DNA from: Flavobacterium okayamense
Lineage (GTDB): Bacteria > Bacteroidota > Bacteroidia > Flavobacteriales > Flavobacteriaceae
Reading direction: 5' to 3'
NCBI RefSeq assembly: GCF_019702945.1
Contig: NZ_AP024749.1
Span: 620,001 to 684,000, forward strand
Length of the DNA stretch: 64,000 bases
This document shows positions 1 through 10,873 of the stretch, in pieces. The first letter of the stretch is position 1. Each line of letters begins with the position of its first letter. The translations under genes were made by a program, and so were the position numbers. The notes beneath the pieces are model-generated. The model searched no databases. It saw only the letters and a list, made by a program, of their open reading frames with translations, and had not been told where the DNA came from.

Positions 1-236
1 CGGCACAAGAAGGAATGAAACTAAGAAAAGACAGAGAAAGGCTGCTTCATAATACTTCGTTCTCTAAATTGCTTATTTTAGGCCAAAAAGATCCTGTTTT
101 AAATTACGAAGAAAATGTTACGCAAATAAATGACACTAATGTTCAACTAGAGACTTTAGCAGATGGACATATGAGTCATTTAGAAAACAAAAAAGAACTT
201 GAAGTTATACTACTAAACTTTCTTCAATCTATTTAA
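1..236 (+). CDS. alpha/beta hydrolase, C-terminal fragment
   Basis: The reading frame is open from the left edge of the window (first full codon at base 3), so only about the last 78 residues of a longer protein are present. The segment LILGQKDPVLNYE followed about 25 residues later by DGHMSHLENKKEL matches the end of the alpha/beta hydrolase fold: a strand ending in the acidic residue of the triad, then the catalytic His in a GHMSH context. The substrate cannot be told. The ATG at 15 is probably internal. Its stop overlaps the convergent mscS stop by 4 bp, and no terminator separates them. Confidence 0.6.
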   Translation, partial: AQEGMKLRKDRERLLHNTSFSKLLILGQKDPVLNYEENVTQINDTNVQLETLADGHMSHLENKKELEVILLNFLQSI

Positions 237-1075
237 CCATTGTATTGTTTAATTTCAACAATATCTGACGGTAAACTAAAGCCTTCTTTTACTAATTTTT
301 CTAATACTTGTTTCATAACTTCGGTTCTAATTCCAGAATGGTAGGTTTTAGAAGTAGAGCTAAAAGTGTCAATCCAAAATAGCACTTTCAAGTTTATTGT
401 ACTCGTTGCAAATTCGTCTAATGCAACTGTAGGCTTTTTTTCACCATCAATAACACCCTCAACACTTTTTACAGTTTCTAAAATAACATTAATTGCTTTA
501 GATATATTACTGCCATAATCTAAACCAATTAAAAAATCGTATCGTAAAAAACCATCAATAGTAAAATTAAACAAGGGGTTTTTTAAAATTTGCCCATTGG
601 GTATAAACACATCTTTCCCGTCAAGTGTTTTAATTCTAGTTTCTCGAACCGATAAATCTACAACATATCCTGTTATACCATTCGACTCTATTAAATCATT
701 AATTTTAAACGGACTTTTAAAGGCCAGGATAATCCCCGCTAAAAAATTTTCTCCAATATCTTTAAATGCAAATCCAATAACAAAAGTTAAAATACCAGCA
801 CCTGCAAGTATGTTTGAAGTTAAGTCTTTAAACCCAATTATTCTAAGAAAAATCACCAAAGAAATTAACTTTATAGAGATACTAACGATTTGAGAAATTA
901 AAGTTTTTGTTAATGCCGCTTCTGGTTTATTTTTTATTCTATTTTCAATTAAAACTTTCACTTTATTAGCAATAAAAAAACCCACAACTAGTATAATTAT
1001 CCCTATTACAATTGATGTAAGATTGTTTTCAATTTTTGAAAAAATTTCGATAAAACTTTCTTTTAAATTTACCAT
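233..1075 (-). CDS. MscS-family small-conductance mechanosensitive channel
   Basis: Inner-membrane tension-gated channel of 280 residues, the usual size for a minimal MscS that releases solutes on hypo-osmotic shock. Three hydrophobic segments are visible at about residues 18-38, 61-82 and 86-118. The third is rich in Gly and Ala (AGAGILTFVIGFAFKDIGENF), as expected for the pore-lining TM3. The beta domain follows at about 122-175, with FIPNGQILKNPLFNF resembling the family's conserved P-N motif. It lies 10 bp downstream of the AddB-like gene on the same strand, so co-transcription is possible. The family call is firm; ion preference cannot be read from sequence. Confidence 0.9.
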   Translation of the reverse strand: MVNLKESFIEIFSKIENNLTSIVIGIIILVVGFFIANKVKVLIENRIKNKPEAALTKTLISQIVSISIKLISLVIFLRIIGFKDLTSNILAGAGILTFVIGFAFKDIGENFLAGIILAFKSPFKINDLIESNGITGYVVDLSVRETRIKTLDGKDVFIPNGQILKNPLFNFTIDGFLRYDFLIGLDYGSNISKAINVILETVKSVEGVIDGEKKPTVALDEFATSTINLKVLFWIDTFSSTSKTYHSGIRTEVMKQVLEKLVKEGFSLPSDIVEIKQYNG

Positions 1076-1085
1076 TGTATTTGCT

Positions 1086-3854
1086 TTAAACTATTTCAAC
1101 AATATTCTTAGATTCATCCAAAATATCATTAATTAATTTTGTTAGTTCTTCTGTAAAGTTACTCAATATTTGATTATCAATTCTTCCTTGTCCTTCAATT
1201 TGAAAAGGAAGAAATCCACATTTAAGATTTTTAAAGGATATTATTCCCGCTTCAATGCCTTCATTAGGTAATCCAAATTTATCTTGGTACATTAATGCGT
1301 AACAAAGCAGTTGAATTACTTTATCGTTCTTGATTTCGCTTGTTAAACCTTCGAAACCTGATGTTTTTAAATTACTTCCAATAACTTTACCGGTTTTGTA
1401 GTCTATAATTCGGATAATTCCATTTCTTTCTTCTATTCGGTCAACTTTACCAGCAATTTTAACAGGATAAGACAACGCTTCGTTTTGAAGAATACATTCT
1501 AAACTTGCTTCTGTTTGCAAAACTTTTATCGTCTCACCATTTTCAATTGAAGCCTTTTCCTGTTTCAAAAAATTAAAAATATTTCTTTTTGCTACTTCAA
1601 AAGCAATATAGTTTTTCCCTCTTGTAATATTACCTTCTTTATATGTTTCTTTGAATCTCTCTAAAACAACACTATTAATATTTTGAAACATCTCTTTGTT
1701 GATTTCTAAAGTCAATACGTGTCCTAAATAAGGTTCATATAGCTTTTCCAAAGAATCATGTATAATTGTTCCAAGAGTATTTACAGCAATATTTTCTTCA
1801 ACATCATCAGCTTCGTTTATTCTTAAAATTCGTTGAAAATAAAATTGCATGGGATTTCTAATATAACTTGTTAATGATGAAGGAGAAAAGCCTTTTTCTG
1901 TAGCAATTTCTTTTAAACGCAAAAGTAAACTCTCAGTTTTTTGAATTTCCATTCTATCGTATGACTTCTGAGGTAAAACCGCATTATAACTTAATGTTTC
2001 AATGCTATGGCTTGACAATTTTTCAATTTCTAATTGCTGTAAAAACCTACTTTTCTCACCAGCATCAATTCCTTCACTATCCGTATTGTATAATAAGAAA
2101 ATATTTTCTGCTCTAAATAATAGATGATAAAAATGGTAACTATAGATAGCGTCTTTCTCTTTATAGGTAGGCAAACCCAATTCTTTCTTTATATCATAAG
2201 GTATAAAAGATTGTTGCGATTTACCAGATGGAAACTTACCTTCATTAACTGATGTAACAATAATGTTCTTAAAATCTAAAACCCTAGATTCTAAAACACC
2301 CATTATTTGAAGTCCAGAGAGTGGTTCACCTTCAAATGAAACTTCTGAAATATCTTGAAGTTGTTTATAAAGAGCTAACAATGAATCAATTGAATCAATT
2401 CGATTGTATTTACTATTATAACTCTCAATTTTATTTACTAGACTATATACAGAAAAAATAAAGGTTTTATTTAGTTTCTCAACATCTTCATTTGGTTGCA
2501 AATAATATTTGATCTTCGATAATATTAGTTTTAACAGTTGTAGAATATCACAAGTACTATAATTTATCCAAGGTTTTAATAGTAATTCAAACAACTCTTC
2601 GTTAATGTAGCTTTCAGCTTTTTTGAGTTTGGTTAATGTGTTATAATTGAAAAAAGTAAAATTATTATTTCTAATTTTTTGAATTATGTTTTCACTTTTA
2701 AGATAAGGTTCAATTAATGGGTGATTAATAACTGAAATAACATCTTTATAATAAAAGATATAATTTGACTCGCTTCTTTTTAAAGCATTGTAATGAAGCT
2801 TTAAGATGTTTAAAACTAATAGGTTGGCTGGATTATTCTTAGTAGGATAACCCATTGTAATATTTAAACTATCCGCTTCATTAGGTAATGAGTTTAAAAC
2901 GGGTAATAATAAATTTTCATCACCTAAAACAATAGCACAATTATCTAGTTTTTCTCCATTAGACAATAAATTTTCAATGGTTTTACCTACAATTTTCGCT
3001 TGTCCTATTGATTTAGGTGTACCAATAATTTGAATTGATTTTTCTTTTTGAAATTCTTGAGAAATCCATTCAAATGGTTTAGTGTAAAATGTTTTCCAAT
3101 CTTTTTTATATCGTCTTATAAAAAGACCTACATCATGATATTCATTATTTAAAAAGTATTCATCAATATCCCAAAAAACATCTGCATTATTAAATTCATT
3201 TAAATGCAAAATAATCTTCTCTTCAGCATCATTCAAGGCATTAAATCCGACAAAGTAGAATTTGTTCTTGTTATTTTCTTTTGAAAATAAACTCAAGTTC
3301 TTAACAGCTTCTCTGTAAATTAACCCTTGGTATCCAATCTTCTTATCTAGTAATGATAAATATAATACTTCATAGTACTTAGGTAATAATTGCCAAAATT
3401 TCAAATGCTTATCAACTAAATCTGTTTTCTTATTTGGTTGGACATTCCATCGTTCCAATGCTTTAATTTCAGTTAAATAAGTAAAAACATTCTTTGGAGA
3501 AATTAGATATCTATCAATTTCATTAAAATCTTGAATTGCAGTTTTAGCCCATGAGGAAAAAAGATCAAATGATTGAGCTTCTTCTTTATCAGTTAATCTT
3601 AAATAAACTTCATAGAACTCAAAAAGGATTTCTATAGCATCAACAGATCGTATCTCAGAAATTTCTTGAATTAATTCTTCAATACTTATAATATTTGGAG
3701 AAAACAAGGAAACATTAGAAACTTTTCTAATTTCATTTAACAAAAAGACCTTAGCTCTTTTATTAGGTAAAACTACTGTTGTATTCTCAAGTGAATTATT
3801 GTTTCGTTTTAATAATTCAATAGCAATCTGCTCTAAAAATGAAGATTTATTCAT
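1086..3854 (-). CDS. AddB/RexB-like PD-(D/E)XK nuclease subunit
   Basis: A 922-residue protein that probably partners the UvrD-type protein at 6644-9814 in a two-subunit double-strand-break processing complex. The N-terminal part resembles an inactivated helicase fold (NTTVVLPNKRAKVFL in place of a Walker A lysine loop). The C-terminus has a RecB-type nuclease: KIAGKVDRIEERNGIIRIID then YKTGK around residues 800-825, giving the D...D-x-K arrangement. The Cys that starts the Fe-S cluster in Bacillus AddB is an Asn here (SYIRNPMQFYFQRIL), so an iron-sulfur cluster is unlikely. It is separated from its presumed partner by ompA and kbl. NCBI-style naming would be PD-(D/E)XK nuclease family protein. 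Confidence 0.8.
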   Translation of the reverse strand: MNKSSFLEQIAIELLKRNNNSLENTTVVLPNKRAKVFLLNEIRKVSNVSLFSPNIISIEELIQEISEIRSVDAIEILFEFYEVYLRLTDKEEAQSFDLFSSWAKTAIQDFNEIDRYLISPKNVFTYLTEIKALERWNVQPNKKTDLVDKHLKFWQLLPKYYEVLYLSLLDKKIGYQGLIYREAVKNLSLFSKENNKNKFYFVGFNALNDAEEKIILHLNEFNNADVFWDIDEYFLNNEYHDVGLFIRRYKKDWKTFYTKPFEWISQEFQKEKSIQIIGTPKSIGQAKIVGKTIENLLSNGEKLDNCAIVLGDENLLLPVLNSLPNEADSLNITMGYPTKNNPANLLVLNILKLHYNALKRSESNYIFYYKDVISVINHPLIEPYLKSENIIQKIRNNNFTFFNYNTLTKLKKAESYINEELFELLLKPWINYSTCDILQLLKLILSKIKYYLQPNEDVEKLNKTFIFSVYSLVNKIESYNSKYNRIDSIDSLLALYKQLQDISEVSFEGEPLSGLQIMGVLESRVLDFKNIIVTSVNEGKFPSGKSQQSFIPYDIKKELGLPTYKEKDAIYSYHFYHLLFRAENIFLLYNTDSEGIDAGEKSRFLQQLEIEKLSSHSIETLSYNAVLPQKSYDRMEIQKTESLLLRLKEIATEKGFSPSSLTSYIRNPMQFYFQRILRINEADDVEENIAVNTLGTIIHDSLEKLYEPYLGHVLTLEINKEMFQNINSVVLERFKETYKEGNITRGKNYIAFEVAKRNIFNFLKQEKASIENGETIKVLQTEASLECILQNEALSYPVKIAGKVDRIEERNGIIRIIDYKTGKVIGSNLKTSGFEGLTSEIKNDKVIQLLCYALMYQDKFGLPNEGIEAGIISFKNLKCGFLPFQIEGQGRIDNQILSNFTEELTKLINDILDESKNIVEIV

Positions 3855-3870
3855 TTTATAAAAATAAAAA

Positions 3871-3895
3871 AAACGTCCCGAAAATCGGGACGTTT
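3871..3895 (-). terminator. rho-independent terminator of the OmpA gene
   Basis: Perfect 10-bp inverted repeat (AAACGTCCCG / CGGGACGTTT) with a 5-nt loop. On the minus strand it is followed by a T-rich run (complement of 3861-3870). It sits 22 bp past the ompA stop and just before the AddB-like start, so it separates the two transcripts. Confidence 0.85.
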
Positions 3896-3916
3896 TAAAT
3901 ATTTATTTAGTGTAAA

Positions 3917-5332
3917 TTATTTTACTAATTTAACTTCAACTCTACGGTTGTTAGCTCTACCTTTAGCAGTTTTGTTAGTATCGATTGGATACTCTTCACC
4001 AAAACCTGTAGCACTTAATCTTGTAGCGTCAATACCATTTTCAATTAAATAAGCTTTAACAGCATCAGCTCTTGAAGCAGATAATTTCTTATTGAATTCT
4101 GCAGCACCTTGGCTATCAGTATGTCCTTCAATAGAGAACTTAGAAGATGGATACTCTTTTAAGATAGCAGTAATAGCTTGTAAAACTGGCATTGTTTGTT
4201 TTTGGAAAGATGATTTACCAGAATCAAACAAAATTGTTTTAGCATAATCATTTAATTTTTTCATTGCCTCTTCAGAAACTTCAGGACATCCGTTATTAGC
4301 AACTGTACCAGCAACTGTTGGACACTGATCATCTTTATCAGCTACACCGTCACCATCTGTATCAGGCCAAGGACAACCATTGTTTTCTTTTGGACCAGCA
4401 ACGTCAACACAGTTATCATCTTTATCAGCTACACCGTCACCGTCAGCATCTGGACAACCATTCATGATTTTTGTACCAGCATCATCAGGACAAGCATCTT
4501 CTGAATTGATGATTCCGTCACCATCGTTATCTGGACATCCATTTAATTCTTTGCTTCCTGCCTCTTCTGGACAAGCATCATCTTTATCTGCAATTCCGTC
4601 ACCATCAGAATCAGGACAACCTTGGAATTCTTCTAAACCAAATACATCTGGACAAGCATCATCTTTATCATAGATACCATCTCCATCTGTATCTTTACCT
4701 CCAAATTTGAAAGTAAGACCAGCCATGTGTTGAATATGAGTTGGAACGTCTGCATCAGGCATTCTCTCGTCATCAAATGAATATTTAAGAGTAGATTGTA
4801 ATTGTAAACCAACTTGCTCAGAGAACCAGAAAGTTAAACCTAATCCACCATTTACAGTACCTGCAGAAGCATCACCAACAAATTGGTAACCTCCTCCTAA
4901 GTTTAATGAAGGATCAAACCATTTTGTTCCTATCATATCCATAAAGCTATACTTAACCATAGCATCAATACCATAGTAAGATAAATTTCCTGGATTGTAA
5001 ACTGAATATTGATGTGTTGCTTTTGTTCCAAATTCTGGATTATCAAGAACAACCCATTTGTCAATTTTATTAACTGAAGCTGTTAAACCTACTGAGAAAC
5101 CATCACCCATGTGTCTAGACACGTTTAGGTAAGAAACAGAAGGTAAAATATTCCAGTTTCTATCAGCGTTAACTAATTGTTCAAAAATTAATTTGTCGTT
5201 ACCGTACATACTAATTTTTGTGTCGACAGCATTTACACCAAATGATACTGCCCATGGATTGTTGCTGTCTTGCGCTTGAGCTGATAAACCAGCAAACATT
5301 AAAGCAGCAGCAAAAATTTTAAGATGTTTCAT
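3917..5332 (-). CDS. OmpA-family outer-membrane protein with thrombospondin type-3 repeats
   Basis: A 471-residue outer-membrane protein. It has a signal peptide (residues 1-20, ending AQAQ), an N-terminal beta-barrel-like region with aromatic alternating strands (about 21-210), five Ca-binding-type thrombospondin type-3 repeats (214-350, DxDGDGxxDxxD then CP) and a C-terminal OmpA peptidoglycan-binding domain (about 360-471). The OmpA domain shows [11 protein letters not shown] and the final RANNRRVEV. It probably anchors the outer membrane to the cell wall. A well-formed promoter lies at 5371-5399 and a strong terminator follows, so it is monocistronic and likely abundant. Confidence 0.93.
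   Translation of the reverse strand: MKHLKIFAAALMFAGLSAQAQDSNNPWAVSFGVNAVDTKISMYGNDKLIFEQLVNADRNWNILPSVSYLNVSRHMGDGFSVGLTASVNKIDKWVVLDNPEFGTKATHQYSVYNPGNLSYYGIDAMVKYSFMDMIGTKWFDPSLNLGGGYQFVGDASAGTVNGGLGLTFWFSEQVGLQLQSTLKYSFDDERMPDADVPTHIQHMAGLTFKFGGKDTDGDGIYDKDDACPDVFGLEEFQGCPDSDGDGIADKDDACPEEAGSKELNGCPDNDGDGIINSEDACPDDAGTKIMNGCPDADGDGVADKDDNCVDVAGPKENNGCPWPDTDGDGVADKDDQCPTVAGTVANNGCPEVSEEAMKKLNDYAKTILFDSGKSSFQKQTMPVLQAITAILKEYPSSKFSIEGHTDSQGAAEFNKKLSASRADAVKAYLIENGIDATRLSATGFGEEYPIDTNKTAKGRANNRRVEVKLVK
4283..4693 (-). repeat. in-gene tandem repeats encoding five thrombospondin type-3 units
   Basis: Five units of 27-29 codons within the OmpA gene (protein residues 214-350). Each has a DxDGDGxxDxxDxC calcium-site core and ends in GCP. 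The repetition explains the open reading frame on the opposite strand here. Confidence 0.9.
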
Positions 5333-5370
5333 ACTTTACTAAATTTAATTACAATGCGTTATAATTAGCA

Positions 5371-5399
5371 CAAATGTAGGGTTTTTTTTTAAATACAAA
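5371..5399 (-). promoter_or_regulatory. Bacteroidota-type promoter for the OmpA gene
   Basis: On the minus strand the sequence reads TTTG (complement of 5396-5399), 17-nt spacer, TACATTTG (complement of 5371-5378). This matches the consensus TTTG/TAnnTTTG exactly. The predicted start of transcription is near 5364, about 32 nt before the ATG at 5332. Confidence 0.75.
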
Positions 5400-5434
5400 A
5401 AGTTTTGTTAAAAAAAAGAAAACTTTCACACTGA

Positions 5435-6631
5435 TTAGTTGATTATGTTTAAGTCTTTTCCAACCTCCGTAAAAGCTTTAATTGCTTTATCCAAGTGTTC
5501 TTTAGAGTGAGCCGCTGATAGCTGAACTCTAATCCTAGCTTTTTCTTTTGGTACAACTGGAAAGAAAAATCCTATAACATAAACTCCTTTCTTAAGTAAC
5601 TCATCTGCCATGACTTGCGAAAGCTTTGCGTCATACAACATTACTGGTACAATTGCAGAATCTCCATCTATTATGTCGAAACCTGCTTTTTTCATTCCTT
5701 CTTTAAAATAATTTGTATTCCATTCAAGTTTATCACGTAATGAAGTGTCCTTTTCTAATAATTCAAAAACTTTTAATGAAGCTCCTACAATTGAAGGTGC
5801 TAATGAATTTGAAAACAAATATGGACGTGAACGTTGGCGTAAGATTTCAATAATTTCCTTTTTTGCAGTTGTGTATCCACCCATTGCTCCACCCAATGCC
5901 TTACCTAAAGTTCCTGTGATAATATCTACACGTCCCATCACTCCTTTTGCCTCAAGCGTTCCCTTTCCTGTTGCTCCAATAAAACCTGCAGCGTGACATT
6001 CATCTACCATTACCATTGCATCATATTTGTCAGCCAAATCACAAATTTTATCTAAAGGTGCTACTAAACCGTCCATTGAGAAAACACCATCGGTTACAAT
6101 TAATTTAAAACGATGCCCTTTTTCAGTTGCAACAATTAATTGTGCTTCCAAATCGGCCATATCGTTATTTTGATAACGATAACGCGCCGCTTTGCACAAA
6201 CGAACGCCATCTATAATTGAAGCGTGATTTAAACTGTCCGAAATAATACAATCTTCCTCACCCAATAATGGCTCAAAAACACCTCCATTAGCATCAAATG
6301 CTGCAGCATAAAGAATTGTATCTTCAGTACCGTAAAAATTAGCAATTTTTTGTTCTAATTCTTTATGAATATCTTGAGTACCGCAAATAAAACGCACCGA
6401 AGACATTCCGAACCCATGAGAATCAAGAGCATCTTTTGCTGCTTGAACCACTTCAGGGTGAGATGACAATCCTAAATAATTATTCGCACAAAAATTCAAT
6501 ACTGTTTCGCCTGTTGAAATTGTAATTTCTGCTCCCTGTGGTGAAGTGATAATTCTTTCTTTTTTATAAAGACCATTTTCTTTAATGGTTTCAATTTCGT
6601 TTTGTAAGTGTTGTTTAATTTTACCGTACAT
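5435..6631 (-). CDS. kbl: glycine C-acetyltransferase (2-amino-3-ketobutyrate CoA ligase)
   Basis: Cytosolic PLP enzyme of the alpha-oxoamine synthase family. It cleaves 2-amino-3-oxobutyrate with CoA to glycine and acetyl-CoA, the second step of threonine breakdown. Its 398 residues match the usual length. The PLP-lysine region is [16 protein letters not shown], with the upstream [10 protein letters not shown] and [12 protein letters not shown] motifs typical of Kbl rather than of 8-amino-7-oxononanoate synthase. No threonine dehydrogenase gene is in the window. It starts 13 bp after the stop of the helicase-nuclease gene, so the two are probably co-transcribed. Confidence 0.92.
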   Translation of the reverse strand: MYGKIKQHLQNEIETIKENGLYKKERIITSPQGAEITISTGETVLNFCANNYLGLSSHPEVVQAAKDALDSHGFGMSSVRFICGTQDIHKELEQKIANFYGTEDTILYAAAFDANGGVFEPLLGEEDCIISDSLNHASIIDGVRLCKAARYRYQNNDMADLEAQLIVATEKGHRFKLIVTDGVFSMDGLVAPLDKICDLADKYDAMVMVDECHAAGFIGATGKGTLEAKGVMGRVDIITGTLGKALGGAMGGYTTAKKEIIEILRQRSRPYLFSNSLAPSIVGASLKVFELLEKDTSLRDKLEWNTNYFKEGMKKAGFDIIDGDSAIVPVMLYDAKLSQVMADELLKKGVYVIGFFFPVVPKEKARIRVQLSAAHSKEHLDKAIKAFTEVGKDLNIIN

Positions 6632-6643
6632 GATTATTATTTT

Positions 6644-9600
6644 TTACAAAATTACTACTTCTACTTTATCTCCTGTATAAACTAATGCTTTTTTTATAAC
6701 ATTAAAGTTCATCCGCTCTAACACATTTGCATAATTATTAATTTGATAAATATGTGATTTCTTTTTATCTCCTGTTTTATAATCCAATATCATAGCACTA
6801 TTTTCATAAAACACTATTTTATCTGGTTTAATATTTCCTTGTTCACTATCAATAATAGTTTGCTCATTCATCACTTTTGCTTCATCAGAAAAGAATAATT
6901 TTAAACTATTGTGATTTAAAATTTCATGAATTTTCGATTGAATAAAATCAATGTCATTTAACGAAATTAAACCTGTTTCAATCGCTTTATCAATGGCTAG
7001 ATTTATATCTTTTTTTGTTTTAATGTTTGCTAATATTTCGTGAAAAACATTTCCGAAATTAATTGCTTCTTGTTGTTCTGTTCCCCATAATAGAGCCTCT
7101 TTTTGTGCAATTTTAATATTTTCGAAAGGAAATTTATTTTGAACTAATTCAATATTCTTACTTGAATTTATTTTGGGTTTAAACTCTGATATTCTCTTAG
7201 CAAGTCCAAATTCAAATTCTAAATCACCATTAAACTTTCCTTGACTGTCAAGAAAATCAATAAAATAAAAAGACAAATTATTAGTCACAATATCGCCTTT
7301 TTTGGTTTGCAATTTATTTGAAATAACGTAAAGTTGCTCTTCTGCTCTAGTTAAGGCTACATATAAGACATTTATTGTGTCTAAAAGTTCTTCTTGAGTT
7401 TTTTGTTCAAAAACAATTTTTGCACTCTCACTATAAGTTTTTACATCGTTTTTAGAGTTAACAAAAGCTTTGGGAAAATTAATTTCATCCGATTCTTCAA
7501 AATCAACCCAAAGTTTATTGCCTTTATTTCTTGAAAAATTTTCTTCTGCAAATGGAATAATTACTACTGGAAACTCTAAACCTTTCGATTTATGAATAGT
7601 CATAATTCGAATTGCATTAGAACCTTCTGGTGAGGGAATACTTTTTTGAAAACCTATTTTATCCCAATAATCAAGAAATTCAGTTATTCCCAATTGCGAT
7701 TTACTATCCTTCTCCAAAACCAAGTCCATAAAATATTGGACATACGAAGTGTTTGCTTTTTCTTTTACAAATGCATTTACTAAGATTTCAACAGCATCAT
7801 AAAGCGATTTTGTTCGACAATTTTTAAACGAAATCATTATACCTAATCCCTTTAATTCATCTTCAATTTCTAATTCCGATAAATTTTTATTTTTTAAAAT
7901 AAAATCGTGAATTGGTAATTTGTTTTGACAATATCTTCCTACAAAATATAAAATAAAAGCCTTAGACTCTTCATCTTTGCTGTTGTTCAAATACCTTAAC
8001 AATGCAATTATTAGTTTTACTTCCGTTGCATTTTGGATTAACAAAGTTTCCGATGAAAGAATCGGTATGTCGTTCTCGGTAAGATAATTTGCTAATAGAA
8101 CACCTTGATCTTTTCTTCTTGTTAATAAAACAATGTCACCATAAGAAAAACCTTGTTCGACAACTTTTTGAATTGTTTCAATTGTTTTTTCTAAATATTG
8201 AATGTTTTTATATGAATATCCAATTTCGTTTTCATCAAAATCTTCATATTCTTCTTGATTAGATTCAATAAATGAAATATTTACATAGCCTCCTTCTTTT
8301 TGGTTTGTATTTTGAAAAGATGTGTTTTTATATAATTCCGAATAATTTTCATTTTCAAACTTTTGAGATAGAAACGAAAAAAACTTGTTATTAAACTCAA
8401 TTACTTCACTGTAACTTCGGTAGTTAGTGTCTAAATTTTCTACCTTTTTATCCTTATTTGAAAAAGGATTCTCGTCTTTACTTAATTTAATAAATTGCTC
8501 TGCTTTTCCTCCTCGCCATCGATAAATTGATTGTTTAGGATCGCCAACAAGCATTAGTGTTCCTTTTATTCCATTTTCTTCAGAAGCTAAAGCATTATCT
8601 ATTAAAGGAATTAAATTCTTCCATTGCATTTCAGATGTGTCTTGAAATTCATCTATAAAATAATGTCGGTATTTTTCTCCTAATCTTTCATAGATAAATG
8701 GAGTAGGTTCGCCTTGAATTTTATTAAAAATAATTTTATTGAAATCTGAAATAGACAAAACATTTTGCTCTTCTTGAATTCTTCTGAACTCTTTATTTAC
8801 GGTATTTAATAATGAAAGTGAATTAATATTTTGTAAAAAAGCTTTGTAAAAAGCGGTTTTTCCTACTTTACTGTTTATTATTAAAATTTCATGTAATATT
8901 TTATTAGCATTTTCATCTATCCAATCTTTTTCATTTTGTGAAACTGATTTTGAATATCTTTCTTTTTCACCATCGAGATATTTAATAACAGTAGTATTAA
9001 TTGCTAAATCTCCTTCGCTAATTTTTTGAATAAAATTAGTAACATAACTTCTGTAAAAAGATTTCGGATTAACATTCTTATTGATGTTTTGCAAACACAT
9101 TGAAGCTATTTCAACGCAACTTGATTCTATTCTCTTTATGTTTTGTTCGAGCTTTTCCTTTATTTCTACAAAATCATCAAAGTTTTTATCCTCAAAAGCC
9201 TTTATTTCTTGAACGTTATTTTCATTGGTAATTAATTTAGACACTTCAAAAAGCTCATAAGAAATATCCCAATTCTTATCATCGTCTGTTTTGTTTTTTG
9301 TAAACTCTAAAATAAATTGAGTCAATTCTTCGTCTTCCCCTACTTGCGCAATCACACTGTCTACTGCTTCCTGCAATAAAACATCAGTATCTAAAGCAAT
9401 TTCAAAATTTGAAGGTAATTCCAAATCTTGAGCAAAAGTTCTAATAATCTTGTGAGTAAACTTATCTATAGTTGAAATCCCAAAAGCCGAATAATTATGA
9501 ATTATATCTTTTATTATTTTTTTTGACTTTTCTTTTATAGTATTTATTGAAAAACCTGTCTCTATAGAAAGATCTTTCAACAAAGACATGCTTTTTTCAC

Positions 9601-9814
9601 TTGTATTGTCTTTAGAAAATTCAAACAGACTATTAACAACTCTGTTTTTCATTTCTTCAACCGCTTTATTGGTAAACGTAATAGCTAGAATTTTTTTATA
9701 TGCATCATTATTCCTAGATTTTATAAGAATCTTTAAATATTCTTTTGTAAGGGTATACGTTTTACCCGAACCTGCAGAGGCATTATATATAGTAAATGAA
9801 GATGTATTTGACAT
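6644..9814 (-). CDS. AddA/RecB-like UvrD-type helicase-nuclease
   Basis: A 1056-residue superfamily 1A helicase with a C-terminal nuclease, the likely motor of an AddAB-type recombinational repair complex. Walker A is [12 protein letters not shown] (K18), motif [11 protein letters not shown] is near residue 390, motif [18 protein letters not shown] near 420, and motif [14 protein letters not shown] lies downstream. The nuclease motif KPDKIV...ILDYKTG is near 995-1012. I chose the ATG at 9814 ([15 protein letters not shown]) because Walker A then begins at the N-terminus as in relatives; an upstream ATG at 9841 would add nine unlikely residues and crowd the divergent sod promoter. The AddB-like partner is at 1086-3854. 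Confidence 0.88.
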   Translation of the reverse strand: MSNTSSFTIYNASAGSGKTYTLTKEYLKILIKSRNNDAYKKILAITFTNKAVEEMKNRVVNSLFEFSKDNTSEKSMSLLKDLSIETGFSINTIKEKSKKIIKDIIHNYSAFGISTIDKFTHKIIRTFAQDLELPSNFEIALDTDVLLQEAVDSVIAQVGEDEELTQFILEFTKNKTDDDKNWDISYELFEVSKLITNENNVQEIKAFEDKNFDDFVEIKEKLEQNIKRIESSCVEIASMCLQNINKNVNPKSFYRSYVTNFIQKISEGDLAINTTVIKYLDGEKERYSKSVSQNEKDWIDENANKILHEILIINSKVGKTAFYKAFLQNINSLSLLNTVNKEFRRIQEEQNVLSISDFNKIIFNKIQGEPTPFIYERLGEKYRHYFIDEFQDTSEMQWKNLIPLIDNALASEENGIKGTLMLVGDPKQSIYRWRGGKAEQFIKLSKDENPFSNKDKKVENLDTNYRSYSEVIEFNNKFFSFLSQKFENENYSELYKNTSFQNTNQKEGGYVNISFIESNQEEYEDFDENEIGYSYKNIQYLEKTIETIQKVVEQGFSYGDIVLLTRRKDQGVLLANYLTENDIPILSSETLLIQNATEVKLIIALLRYLNNSKDEESKAFILYFVGRYCQNKLPIHDFILKNKNLSELEIEDELKGLGIMISFKNCRTKSLYDAVEILVNAFVKEKANTSYVQYFMDLVLEKDSKSQLGITEFLDYWDKIGFQKSIPSPEGSNAIRIMTIHKSKGLEFPVVIIPFAEENFSRNKGNKLWVDFEESDEINFPKAFVNSKNDVKTYSESAKIVFEQKTQEELLDTINVLYVALTRAEEQLYVISNKLQTKKGDIVTNNLSFYFIDFLDSQGKFNGDLEFEFGLAKRISEFKPKINSSKNIELVQNKFPFENIKIAQKEALLWGTEQQEAINFGNVFHEILANIKTKKDINLAIDKAIETGLISLNDIDFIQSKIHEILNHNSLKLFFSDEAKVMNEQTIIDSEQGNIKPDKIVFYENSAMILDYKTGDKKKSHIYQINNYANVLERMNFNVIKKALVYTGDKVEVVIL

Positions 9815-9878
9815 ATAAAATTTATAGTAGCATAAGAACAATTTATTATAACCGTTTTCAATTCGCTAGTTTAATTTG

Positions 9879-9886
9879 TAAATTTG
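9879..9886 (+). promoter_or_regulatory. probable -7 element for the superoxide dismutase gene
   Basis: TAAATTTG matches TAnnTTTG and lies 33 bp before the ATG at 9919. I see no good TTTG at the -33 position, so the promoter may be activator-dependent or weak. Confidence 0.45.
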
Positions 9887-9918
9887 GGAAAAATATTACT
9901 AATCTAAAAATTAATATT

Positions 9919-10527
9919 ATGACATTCGAATTACCAAAATTACCTTATGCATACGATGCATTAGAACCACATATTGATGCTAGAACAATGGAAATCCACC
10001 ATACTAAGCATCACAACGCTTATACTACAAACCTTAACAACGCTGTTGCCGGATCTGATTTAGAAGGAAAAACCATTGAAAACATTTTAATTAATTTAGA
10101 CATGAACAATGGAGCAGTTAGAAATAACGGCGGAGGTTTTTATAACCACAATTTATTTTGGACAGTAATGTCTCCAAATGGAGGCGGAAACCCAACAGGA
10201 GATTTAGCTGCTGCTATTGAAAAAGACTTTGGCTCTTTCGATGCATTTAAGGCTGAGTTTGCAAAAGCTGCTGCTACAAGATTTGGTTCAGGGTGGGCTT
10301 GGCTTTGTGTTCATAAAGGCGGAAAATTAGAAGTTTGCTCTTCAGCAAATCAGGACAACCCATTAATGCCAGGTATCGGTTGCGGTGGAACTCCAATTTT
10401 AGGCCTTGATGTATGGGAGCATGCATACTACCTTAATTATCAAAACAGAAGACCAGATTACATTGAAGCATTCTTTAATGTAGTTAATTGGGAAGAAGTT
10501 TCTAGAAGATTTGCTACTGAAAAATAA
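9919..10527 (+). CDS. superoxide dismutase, Fe/Mn type
   Basis: Converts superoxide to peroxide and oxygen in the cytosol. The protein has 202 residues with the full Fe/Mn-SOD pattern: the first ligand His27 in [10 protein letters not shown], a second His in FYNHNLFW, then D and H in [14 protein letters not shown]. Cofactor choice cannot be settled by eye. The ATG at 9919 gives the canonical N-terminus ([20 protein letters not shown]); an ATG at 9796 in the same frame would add 41 residues overlapping the AddA start and is rejected. It is monocistronic, with its own terminator at 10545-10576. Confidence 0.95.
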   Translation: MTFELPKLPYAYDALEPHIDARTMEIHHTKHHNAYTTNLNNAVAGSDLEGKTIENILINLDMNNGAVRNNGGGFYNHNLFWTVMSPNGGGNPTGDLAAAIEKDFGSFDAFKAEFAKAAATRFGSGWAWLCVHKGGKLEVCSSANQDNPLMPGIGCGGTPILGLDVWEHAYYLNYQNRRPDYIEAFFNVVNWEEVSRRFATEK

Positions 10528-10544
10528 TTTACTTGCTACCAATT

Positions 10545-10576
10545 AAAAAAGGGATTTCTAATTGAAATCCCTTTTT
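10545..10576 (+). terminator. terminator of the superoxide dismutase gene
   Basis: Inverted repeat AAAAAAGGGATTTC / GAAATCCCTTTTTG around a short TAATT loop, ending in a T run, 18 bp past the stop codon. Confidence 0.85.
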
Positions 10577-10594
10577 GTTTTCTACATCTATATC

Positions 10595-10686
10595 AAAATA
10601 AAAAGGTGAAAGATTACTTTCACCCTTTTTGCCCCAAATCTACCATAAAACTTAACCTACTAATTTTCTGGTAAGGCTAAAGTAGT
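10595..10686 (-). ncRNA. repeat copy 1: candidate small RNA ending in a terminator hairpin
   Basis: First of three near-identical 92-bp units in the 594-bp gap between the converging sod and purF genes. Each unit holds an 8-bp perfect stem (GGTGAAAG/CTTTCACC, here 10605-10624) flanked by A5 and T5 runs. Next to it is a conserved stretch of about 56 bp ending GGCTAAAGTAGT. The conserved stretch lies 5' of the hairpin when read on the minus strand, so a minus-strand RNA of roughly 85 nt ending at the hairpin is the simplest reading. No conserved open frame or convincing promoter is visible. Strand and function are inference. Confidence 0.45.
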
Positions 10687-10781
10687 GCAGAACTTATATC
10701 GGTTCATAAAAAAATTGACAACTAACTAAAATACTCGACGAAATACAAAAGTTGTAAGTGTTTATTGATTTAACTTTAATA

Positions 10782-10873
10782 AAAATAAAAAGGTGAAAGA
10801 TCACTTTCACCCTTTTTGCCCCAAATCTACCATAAAACTTAACCTACTAATTTTCTGGTAAGGCTAAAGTAGT
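10782..10873 (-). ncRNA. repeat copy 2: candidate small RNA ending in a terminator hairpin
   Basis: Second copy, the same length as copy 1 and differing by one base in the hairpin loop (ATCA instead of ATTA). The rest of the conserved stretch appears identical. The spacer between copies 1 and 2 also shares motifs with the spacer between copies 2 and 3: an A-rich block before TTGAC, and ACAAAAGTTGTAAGT followed by TTTATTGATT at 10745-10771 and 10932-10958. The duplicated unit is therefore about 181-187 bp, not only the 92-bp core. Confidence 0.45.

Noticed and set aside
4380..4673. Open frame on the plus strand inside ompA
   Set aside because: It is the antisense of the thrombospondin type-3 repeats, whose biased codons keep the opposite frame open; its protein is a Ser/Pro repeat without a start context.
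9796..9918. N-terminal extension of superoxide dismutase
   Set aside because: The extra 41 residues overlap the helicase gene and contain the promoter -7 element; the standard N-terminus starts at 9919.
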